DNA of 64,000 nucleotides. It comes from Akebia trifoliata. Taxonomy: Eukaryota > Streptophyta > Magnoliopsida > Ranunculales > Lardizabalaceae. A program made the position numbers and the translations under genes. Shown here one piece after another: positions 56,280 to 64,000 of the stretch (positions are counted from its first letter, which is position 1; every line of letters begins with the position of its first letter). The notes beneath the pieces were generated by a model. That model did not search any database and was not told the origin of the DNA. It worked only from the letters and a program-made list of their open reading frames with translations. The stretch is taken from assembly GCA_017979445.1 (NCBI GenBank), contig CM030711.1, forward strand, positions 13,599,092 through 13,663,091, read 5' to 3'.

Positions 56280-57254
56280 TCAAAGAAAATCACATTCCGA
56301 AAAATCCCGTATACGACGACCATTTAGATCATAACAAACATAACCCTTTTGAAGGATAGCATAACCAAGAAAAACACACTTAATAGACTGAGCAGTAAGT
56401 TTATGTCGTTCATGAGGGAGATGCACAAAACAAACACAACCAAATGTATGAAGATCAGAATATAAAGGAGAATGACCAAACAACTTAAAGAAAGGAGAAA
56501 CATGATTTAATGTAGGAGAGGGGAAGCGATTGATCAAATGAAATACAGTAGAAAGTGCTTCACACCAAAAACGAGGATGAACAAATGATTCAAGTAAAAG
56601 AGTTCTTACCACATCAAGAAGGGGGCGATTTTTCCTCTCAGCAACACCGTTTTGCTGTGGTGTCGAAGGACAAGAACGCTGAGAGACGATCCCTTTGCTT
56701 TGAAGAAAGTCCTGAAATTCATTAGACATGTATTCACTGCCAAAATCAGAGCGCAAGACCTTGATGCTCTCAGAGAATTGAGTCTCAATAAGTGCAAGAA
56801 AGCGCTTAAAGACTAAACAAACTTCGAACTTAGCCCAGAGGAAGTAAACCCAAGTAAAGCGACTAAAATCATCAATGAAAGTAACAAAATATTTGTAATG
56901 CGCATGAGAAACAACAGGTGCAATCCCCCAAACATCACTATGAATAATATCAAAAAATTGTGAGACACGAGATGCATGATGAGGAAAAGGTAGAACTTTA
57001 CTTTTGCCAAGTTTGCATGATGTACAATCAAAAGAAAGATCAAGAGAAGAACATGTTTTATTTCCCAATAATCTAGAATTAAACAAAGTACGAAGTACAT
57101 CAGAGTTTGGGTGGCCTAGACGTCTATGCCACATCTTATTTCCAGAACCAACAACATTACATGCAAACGAAAGTAAAGGGAAACTACGAATAATAGTGGA
57201 AGGGGAGAGATGAAGAGGAAAAAATCGTCCCACTTTAGGCCCCTTCGCTATCAT
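56280..57254 (-). pseudogene. Copia element 2 integrase
   Basis: 324 open codons. WHRRLGHPNSDVL…CTSCKLGKSK is the HHCC zinc-binding part. HSDVWGIAPVVSHAHYKYFV, VLRSDFGSEYMSNEF and PQQNGVAERKNRPLLDVV supply the catalytic D, D and E. The C-terminal LHTFGCVCFVHLP…KCVFLGYAILQKGY is the conserved copia end. It is linked to RT by about 470 bp with stops (55810-56279). Confidence 0.88.
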
Positions 57255-57272
57255 CTTCCCTGATACTTGATC

Positions 57273-57593
57273 CTACATAACATAAGTAGAACGGGAGAAA
57301 TGGACATTACAATTATTATCAACCAATTGACCAATAGAAATAAGATTTGTGAAGAGGTCAGAAGACAAAAAAACATCAATTAAGGAAGAGGAAAGATTAC
57401 CAATAGCATTGATAGGCAGAGAACTGCCATTAGCTTTGTTAATTTCCAGATTTCCATCATAATTTCTGACATTGGAAAGAGGAACAACAATATTGGTCAT
57501 ATGGTTAGAGGCTCCAGAGTCAAAATACCATGGCTTAGAAGAAACTTTATGATTACCTGAGAGCCTAAAAGTAGAAAAAACAGAAATGATCAT
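57273..57593 (-). pseudogene. Copia element 2 protease
   Basis: WYFDSGASNHMT carries the aspartic protease active site D-S-G, followed by DVFLSSDLFTNLISIGQL, the usual region before integrase. A stop separates it from integrase. Confidence 0.85.
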
Positions 57594-57606
57594 CTATTGT
57601 ACCATT

Positions 57607-58653
57607 TCAGAAGTGAGTGTGTTCGGGTTTGCTAAGGCTGTAAGAGCAAGAATAAGAACACCGACGAGGTAGTAGGCAATGCAGCAGAACTAACGGCACC
57701 AATGGAAGCATGATAAGTACCCTGCTTCCTTTTAGGTCAAATGGGACAAACAGAGATGATATGACCCTATTTCTTGCAGTAGTTAAGAACTTCTTGGGAC
57801 AATCCCGAGCAATATGACCAAAGGCTTTACAACTAAGGCACTGGACAACATGCATGTCTCTACCCTTATTCCTCCCTTGTGCTGCATAACCCATAGAAAC
57901 AAGTGCACTAACATTGGCCCAATGTTCCATGGTAGCTTGATTTACGATACATTGCTCCTCACAAAGAAGTTCACTCAAACAGGCATCCAGAGATGGTACA
58001 GGATGACGATTCATCAAATTATACCGTGCAATGTCAAAGTCAGGTCGTAGCTTCATCAAGAATTGATCACGCTTGCTGGTTGCATGCACTACTTGGACAG
58101 CAGAGAGAGTTGCAGCGAGAACATTAACATAGACAATGTTGGAATAATTAGCCCAAAGAGTTTGAAAACCAGAAAAATATTCCGCAATTGAGAGACTTCC
58201 TTGTGTGAAATTAGCCATCTCATACTCCAATTAAATCGCCTAGTAGAGTTGTCTTGATTGTAAACCGTGTTGAGATAATTCCACATAGATGTAGCAGTTT
58301 TATAAGGCCTCAAATTGATAACAAGATGAGGCTCAACCAAGCTAAGGATCCAAGTCATAACCCGCGTCCCTAATTTCCCACTTAGACAAAGCTTCGACAC
58401 CTTGAGGTGCAAGAGCATTCCCATCAATATGACCCCACAATTATTTTCCTTTAACAAATAATTTAAATTGAAACTCCAAAGCAGAATAATTTTTGCCAGT
58501 AAACTTAATATGGAACGATTCCAACTTATCTGATGACATGATGCAACTAAAAGACAGAGAATATCCCACCAGAAAATTGTAACTTGCGCCGTGAAAAAAA
58601 ATTACACAAACAAACACACACCAGAAAAAATATATTGCACCGAAAAGAAGCAC
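57607..58653 (-). pseudogene. Copia element 2 gag
   Basis: 58653-58089 holds the N-terminal part over two frames (FHIKFTGKNYSALEFQFKLF; NLRPYKTATSMWNYLNTVY). 58230-57700 holds the core (YFSGFQTLWANY, RDQFLMKLRPDFDIARYNLM) and the zinc knuckle CLSCKAFGHIARDC (CX2CX4HX4C). Frameshifts are present. The 330 bp between gag and the LTR holds only a leader with spurious frames. Confidence 0.85.
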
Positions 58654-59149
58654 AAACTAGGAACGTAATAGAGGGCACCAACGTACTGAGAAGAACCTGT
58701 TGACCAAAAACCAGAAACTTGCAATAGAGATCTCCGAAAGCCACAACCAATCAGAAATTAACAATAGAGGCTCCGAAAATAATATCCCAGACAAGGAAAC
58801 ACGACAGAAGACACCGACAACAAATAAAAAAAAGCAAAGCCAACCCAGACTTCCAGAAAAGAACTGGAAAATGCAATAGAGGTTGCCGACAGCAAGAACC
58901 GAACAAAAAACAGTCACAGGCAGAACCGAAATCACCAGAAACACCCCGAGAGAAGAAAAAAATTAACTGATGCAAGTACACGGAATCTAATTGATTCCTA
59001 ATATTCAACATATATACATGGCAAGATAATATGTACAGCTAATATTAAAGTCTTAAATTATATAAACTCTTAAAATTGCATATGATAACAATAAGAGCCA
59101 CTCATCCTTGGACTACTTCTTCCCCTAATTTTTTTCCTTTGGTTTATGG

Positions 59150-60128
59150 TCGAGACAGGCTTGCAAATGGCATCACGTAAGACAAATAGAGATTCTTTTG
59201 AGAAAAATGATGGAACTGATCAATCAACAACAACAAACCTTCAATGCTTTCAAACAACATTTTGTCTCTATGGAATCCCGACAACAAAGTCGTTTTGAGG
59301 TCATGGAAAAATAGCAACAGATATTGGCAGAATCTATTCATTGATTGGAGGGAATCCACCATAATGGAAACGTTGGGGGCCAGAATTCCAAAATTCCTTT
59401 GATGGGGTCCTATTCTATCAGCATTTGTGAGGATCAAGTGATCACACAATCCTCACAATGACAATCTATTAAGCCTGATACTATTCTACCAACATAAGGA
59501 ATCATGCTACGTCCAATATGCTTGGATTTTCCCTGATTTGATGGCATAGATCCAATCGGTTAGATGTACAAGACATAACGATTTCTCAAATATCATGAGG
59601 TCCCTTCTAATCAACGTGTTTCCATGGCATCATTCCATCTCAAAAATGAAGCCATGCAATGTATCAATGGACACGAAAAAATCTTGAAATTCTTCTGTGG
59701 AAAACTTTTAAGGATGTTCTTCTATCTTGTTTTTGCCCCACTGAATTTGAGGATCATTTTGGTGATCTCACCAAGCTTTGACAAACGGGTTCCCTTTGTA
59801 AATATCAAGCAGCTTTTGAACTTCTCTCTAATCACACACCAGGAGTTTCCCAACCACTCTTAGTAAGTCGTTTTATTAACGGATTGAAGGACGACATCCA
59901 TTTGGATGTCAAAAGTTGACGACCACTGACACTAGTTGAGACCATTACCTTAGCTCATTTGTATGATGAAAGGCTTTCACTTACTCGCAAGCATAACCGC
60001 TCGAACTTTACTCGATCGTACCCCTTTATGTCTCCAAACTCCACCTTTAGCTTCTACAACACCAACATCATCAAATTAGAGATGCGTGGACAACAAGAAC
60101 GTGGCCTTTACTATAATTACAATGAGAA
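59150..60128 (+). pseudogene. gag of gypsy element 3, decayed
   Basis: It starts MASRKTNRDSFEKNDGT (59166), then breaks. Recognisable downstream are MASFHLKNEAMQ, FEDHFGDLTKL-like text over two frames, RFINGLKDDIHLDVKS and ETITLAHLYDERLSLTR, the conserved core of chromovirus gag. Multiple stops. Confidence 0.7.
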
Positions 60129-60404
60129 GTGTGCTCCCGACCACCATTGCAAAGCCAACAGTTCTTATTGATGGATGGCTTCAATCCCAAAGATGATGAT
60201 GAGTCTCTATTAGATGATGACGTTACAAATGACCCCACTCCTCTACCTGATATTCTAGAACCTGAGCTATCACTTCATGCTTTAGTCGGGACGCAAACAC
60301 CCCAAACTATGCGTGTCACAGGCCTTTTAAAGGGTCAACCTATCAAGATCTTTATTGATAGTGGAAGTACTCACAACTTCCTTCATGCACGGGTGGCTCG
60401 ATGA
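60129..60404 (+). pseudogene. Protease of gypsy element 3
   Basis: An acidic linker, then LSLHALVGTQTPQTMRVTG and IKIFIDSGSTHNFLHARVA, with active site D-S-G. The frame ends soon after at a stop, and 60405-60755 continues only in fragments (MVLGTQ-like). Confidence 0.78.
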
Positions 60405-60755
60405 CTTGGATATGTCCCCAACATAGGAGCTGATCTCCACGTCATGGCAGCTAATGTTGAGAAGTTGAAAAGTCAAGGTTTCTGTAAGAATAGCTAGCTT
60501 TCAATCCAACAACATACTTTTTTATTGATGTTTATCTCTTGTCTTTCGGTGGGTGTGACATGGTTCTTGGAACCCAATAGTTTCGAACCTTGGCCCTATT
60601 CTTTGGGACTTTGAGAAATCATGGATGTGTTTTCATATTGGTTCTACCAAAGTCACCTTAACTAGTGAAAATAATCCAACAGTAACGGTCTTTGATCCCT
60701 CCACAATACTGAAATCATTGAGGGAAGGAGCCCCGGGAGCTTTTCTACAAATTTA

Positions 60756-61601
60756 GTGACGTCTTCAATGATCCAATCGACTTACCAACATATCACTCTC
60801 ACGACCATTGGATTCCCCTCCTTCCAGGTCGCATGCCACCAAATGTTCGTTCATATCGATACCCGCATTTTCAGAAAGGAGAAATTGAAAAAGGTCATCC
60901 AAGAACTTGTTTGTAACGGAGTTATTCAGCCTAGTTGCAGCCCATATTCTTCATCGGTCCTACTTGTCAGTAAGAAAGACGGCTCTTGGCGTATGTGCAT
61001 CGACTACCACGCTCTAAACAACATCACCATCAAGGACTTCTTTCCTATCCCTGTTATTGATGAACTCCATGGTTCGGTTTATTTTAATAAGTTGGACTTG
61101 AGATTAGGCTATCATCAAATCCGCATGGCTACAGATGATATCCCTAAAATGGCATTCCGTACTCTTGAAGGACACTACAAATTCCTTGTCATGCCATCAA
61201 ATGCACCATCTACTTTTCAACACCTCATGAACAACATTTTCAAGCAGTACCGTCACATTATTGTTTTGGTTTTCTTTGACAACATTTTGATATATAGCAA
61301 AACTTGGACTAACCACCTCAATTGCATCACATTGGTGCTTACAATCCTTTGGACCAATGCCTTATTCGTCAAATGCTATAAATGTTACTTCGGTGTTACT
61401 ACTATAGAGTACTTCGGTCACATCATCTCCAATAATGGTATCGCTACTGATCCTACTCTTGCTTTTATATCTCGACCAATTCCCACTTGGCTTGATTCTG
61501 TTACCCAAGAGCCTATTTCAGATCCAACACTTGTCAAAATCACAGAACAACTTCAAGTCAACCCAACCTCTGTTCCTTATTTCTCCATCATCAACGATTG
61601 A
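60756..61601 (+). pseudogene. Reverse transcriptase of gypsy element 3
   Basis: 281 open codons with VIQELVCNGVIQPSCSPYSS, SWRMCIDYHALNNITIKDFF, FNKLDLRLGYHQIRM and FLVMPSNAPSTFQHLMN. The catalytic box reads VFFDNILIY instead of the usual YxDD, so the enzyme would be inactive. After TTIEYFGHIISNNGIATDPT the text jumps to PIPTWLDSVTQEPISDPTLV, which belongs to the linker before integrase. The RNase H domain is therefore deleted in frame. Confidence 0.85.
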
Positions 61602-62770
61602 TTCTGCTACAAACATCGCATTGTCGCCAACATAGATTCCCCTCATAAAATTACTATCCTCCAATATGTTCATGATAGCCCTGACGTCGGTCATTCGGGC
61701 TTCCTCAAGACTTATAAACGGGTCAAACATGTTTTTTATTGGAAAGGCATAAAGCGTGATGAAACTATACATTGCAGCCTGCGATACTTGCCAATAAAAT
61801 AAGTCTGAATCCCTTGCCACCCCTGGGTTGCTTCTGCCATTACCCATTCCCCAACATATTTGGACAGAAATATCTATGGACTTTATTGAAGGTCTTCCTC
61901 CATCTCATGGAGAAAGTGTTATCTTTGTCGTGGTTGATCAACTTTCCAAAGCCCCACATTTTATTCTCCTTTCTCACCCCTTTTCGGCTACAACTATTGT
62001 TGTTGCCTTTGTTGAGCATGTTTTCTAGTTATATGGAATGCCATTGTCTATTGTTTGCGATCAAGATGTGGTATTTACTAGTAACTTTTGGCGAGAATTC
62101 TTTTGCTTACAAGGGATCGAACGAGACTTATTTGCGTTGGTAAAATGACTCTCTTGGGCAGAATGGTGGTACAACACCACTTACCATGAGTCGACACGTC
62201 TAATGCCATATGAGATAGTGTTTGGACAATGCCCTCCCACTATAGAGATGTATTTGCTTGGAATAGCCCGCGTCCAAAGTGTGGAGGATGGCTTATTGGA
62301 TCGTGATCGTACCTTGTCCCTATTCAAGGATAATCTGTATCTACCTCAACACTGATTCAAACTTTCTATCGATAAACACAGAATTGAATGGGAATTTCTC
62401 ATTGGTGATGAGGTCTACCTCTGTTTACAACCTTACTGTCAACATTCGGTCATTAACTCCAAATTTAATGGTCCTTACAAGATTTTGGATTGGATTGGCT
62501 TTGTGGCTTACCGTTTGGATTGCCACCCTCTTCCAAAATCCACAACGTTTTCCATGTTTCTCAACTAAAGAAGTTGGGTACATACCAACTTTTGTTGATG
62601 GAGGAGTTTTGAGCAAAGTCCCTGAGGCGATCCTCAATCGTCAGATGATCAAGCGTAACAATGCAGCTTATACGGAGGTTTTGATTAAATGGTTGGATCA
62701 ACTAGTTGAAGAGACTACATGGGAATTATGGTCATCCATTACGGACCGTTTCCTAGATTTCGAGCCTTAA
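61602..62770 (+). pseudogene. Integrase and chromodomain of gypsy element 3
   Basis: It starts with the zinc-binding region (HDSPDVGHSGFLKTYKR) and passes through several frames ([17 protein letters not shown] for the first catalytic Asp). It ends at 62770 with ILNRQMIKRNNAAYTEVLIK then WLDQLVEETTWELW, which resembles the C-terminal chromodomain of plant chromoviruses that guides insertion into chromatin. Many stops. Confidence 0.75.
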
Positions 62771-62809
62771 GGACAAGGTTTTTTTTTTTTTTTTCGATTG
62801 AGGGTATAG

Positions 62810-63503
62810 TGTAACAATCCCAATCACAGGCACGTGCACTCGGCGTAAGAAACCTTCAAGATTTTCTATAATGTTCTATAGATATCTATTTGGTTAGTTT
62901 CTAAATAACATCCCTGTTATCAAGGAAAGTAAGTAGGTTGTTTTGATTTGTTTCTTACATAACTGGCCTGACTGAAACTAGAAGTCCTTCTCGGAAAATC
63001 AAGCAAGCATTCTCTTTTCAAAGTGACCATCGCCTGTAACCGAACTAACGGTATGAATTCTATGATCCGCCTGGAACTACTAATCTACTCGTGAATAGAA
63101 CAATCAAAGAAGTTGCTAGATATCAGGCATGGTGCCTTATACAAACAATAGTAAAAAAAAAAAAAAAGCTTATGCACGTAGCTCGAATCTCCTCACGCGG
63201 AACAAGAACTCGAAAAAGTACTTAGGTCAAAATCTACCTAATGAGATCGAAAGAATAAAACTAGGATTTATACGAGTTTACTGAAAATAACAGGACTCTA
63301 CCCCGAATAGTATGATTAGGTTATTTGAATTGTTGAGTAGAACTCTTGTTTCTATAAATTAAGAGACCATTGAATGGGAAAATATAAGAATTTCATCCCA
63401 ATCAAAATTTAGGAGGTTGACTTCCTCGAATTAGCCAAAGTATTCCATTTTTTTTCTCTTCCTTCTCCTTATTTTCTTCATTAAAGTTGCAGGTACTATT
63501 ACA
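62810..63503 (+). repeat. 3' LTR of gypsy element 3 with insert
   Basis: It is homologous to the 5' LTR over about 339 bp; 62959-63313 is extra. A T-rich tract and gattgagggtatag purine tract precede it. Confidence 0.87.
62959..63313. other. Unidentified 355-bp insert in the LTR
   Basis: It begins ataactggcctgactgaaac after the LTR text gtttcttac and ends ccccgaatagtat before gattaggtta. It is less AT-rich than its surroundings and has an A15 run inside (63151-63165). No inverted ends, no clear TSD and no family match. Origin unknown; organelle-derived DNA is one possibility. Confidence 0.6.
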
Positions 63504-63508
63504 TAGTC

Positions 63509-63640
63509 TTTGGGTGAACCATATAAAATCTCGTGTTATGGGTATTGTGTTCTTACTCTTTCTTTATGTGATTGTTTATTTTCTTTGCATTTGCTACTAT
63601 TAGTTGGAAAATGTGACATATAAGGTGTTTAGTGAAATAC
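63509..63640 (+). repeat. Copia 3' LTR, second part
   Basis: tttgggtgaaccatataaaatctcgtgt continues the LTR that was split at 53885. The end is not fixed; a tgaca at about 63620 is a candidate. Confidence 0.65.
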
Positions 63641-63754
63641 CCAATAGGTATTTGATCAAATTACTAAGTAAGTTTCACAAAGATGCTCACATACACAACA
63701 TAGGATACCTCTATTTTTACACACGAGTTGTTATAAGAAGTAATTATTTATAGG

Positions 63755-63966
63755 GTTGAGATTCGTAGACTCATGAAGGTGAACTCATATGTTCACACAT
63801 AATCTCAACTATGTATATGTGAGATTCAACGGTTGAGATTTATCTTAGAGATCCGTGATATATTCTCAAGACACATCTTTTATCCAAGCCCTTGGATCTC
63901 ACAAATAAATGATTGAGATTGTGTGTGAACATATGAGTTCACTTTTCATGAGTATACATATCCCAA
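63755..63966. mobile_element. MITE with about 55-bp inverted ends
   Basis: The left arm gggttgagattcg, then actcatgaaggtgaactcat and atgttcacacataatctcaa, is answered by the right arm ttgagattgtgtgtgaacat, then atgagttcacttttcatgag and tatacatatccc. The centre is AT-rich. No TSD was resolved. Confidence 0.7.
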
Positions 63967-64000
63967 GCTATGTGAAATTTTCAATTTGTTATTACAATTT

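Larger units (their letters stand above)
54338..59090 (-). mobile_element. Copia element 2 with 110-bp LTRs, reverse
   Basis: LTRs at 58981-59090 (5') and 54338-54447 (3') are about 90% alike and very short for copia. On the minus strand a purine tract aatttgagggggga precedes the 3' LTR. Order on the minus strand is gag, protease, integrase, RT, RNase H, as in Ty1/copia. All frames carry stops or shifts. Flanks atact and ataag agree at only 3 of 5 bases, so the TSD is weak. It is inserted in the leader of gypsy element 3. Confidence 0.85.
53886..63503 (+). mobile_element. Gypsy chromovirus-type element 3, nested
   Basis: Flanked by the perfect TSD tagtc (53881-53885, 63504-63508) inside the copia 3' LTR. 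The 5' LTR is 53886-54222 and the 3' LTR 62810-63503, both TGTAA…TTACA. The internal region holds decayed gag, protease, RT and integrase with a chromodomain-like end; RNase H is missing. A whole copia element in reverse orientation (54338-59090) sits between the 5' LTR and gag, and a 355-bp insert sits in the 3' LTR. Confidence 0.9.

Noticed and set aside
58547..59011. Hydrophobic Cys/Phe-rich frames on the minus strand resembling membrane proteins
   Set aside because: Several overlapping frames in the copia leader, all short, with no conserved features.

Overview
This is plant nuclear DNA, most likely from a dicot. It is an AT-rich, gene-poor stretch in which nearly every recognisable sequence is a transposable element or the remains of one. 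The basis is Ty3/gypsy and Ty1/copia retrotransposons with target-site duplications (TSDs), CACTA, MULE, hAT and PIF/Harbinger DNA transposons, many MITEs, a decayed endogenous caulimovirid, GT..AG introns inside captured gene pieces, and one intact small gene of the plant-specific NIMIN (NPR1-interacting) family at 19774-20130 (minus).

Layout. 1-7.2 kb: old intergenic DNA with a Harbinger transposase remnant cut by a hAT-type MITE, a 0.35 kb direct duplication, MITEs, and a short retroposon with a perfect 16-bp TSD. 7.27-10.6 kb: degenerate pararetrovirus DNA with a tandem duplication and an inverted duplication. 10642-18609 (minus): Tat/Ogre-like gypsy element 1, with one complete LTR, leader arrays, gag and protease; pol and all but about 23 bp of the other LTR are gone. 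19.8-20.5 kb: the NIMIN-like gene and its promoter. 21-30 kb: MITEs and a 4-kb MULE carrying an OTU-protease region, itself hit by a hAT MITE, a CACTA-like fragment and a solo LTR. 30158-43847 (plus): gypsy element 2, same family as element 1, with two LTRs and a perfect TSD, leader arrays, RT/RNase H/integrase and an antisense ORF, but no gag or protease. 44.3-63.7 kb: a copia element whose left part is replaced by CACTA DNA carrying fragments of at least five ordinary plant genes (RCC1/ankyrin, IQD, xylulose kinase, MCM6, ARIADNE-type E3). Its 3' LTR is split by a chromovirus-type gypsy element, which is itself split by a second copia element in reverse orientation.

The most striking signal is shared by elements 1 and 2. 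Both leaders carry the same three tandem arrays in the same order, and each array unit contains a short inverted repeat that could fold into a hairpin. One retains gag-protease and the other retains pol, so together they hold the protein set of one complete retrotransposon. Several open frames in the window open at non-ATG codons, so starts were re-examined where a real gene was called.
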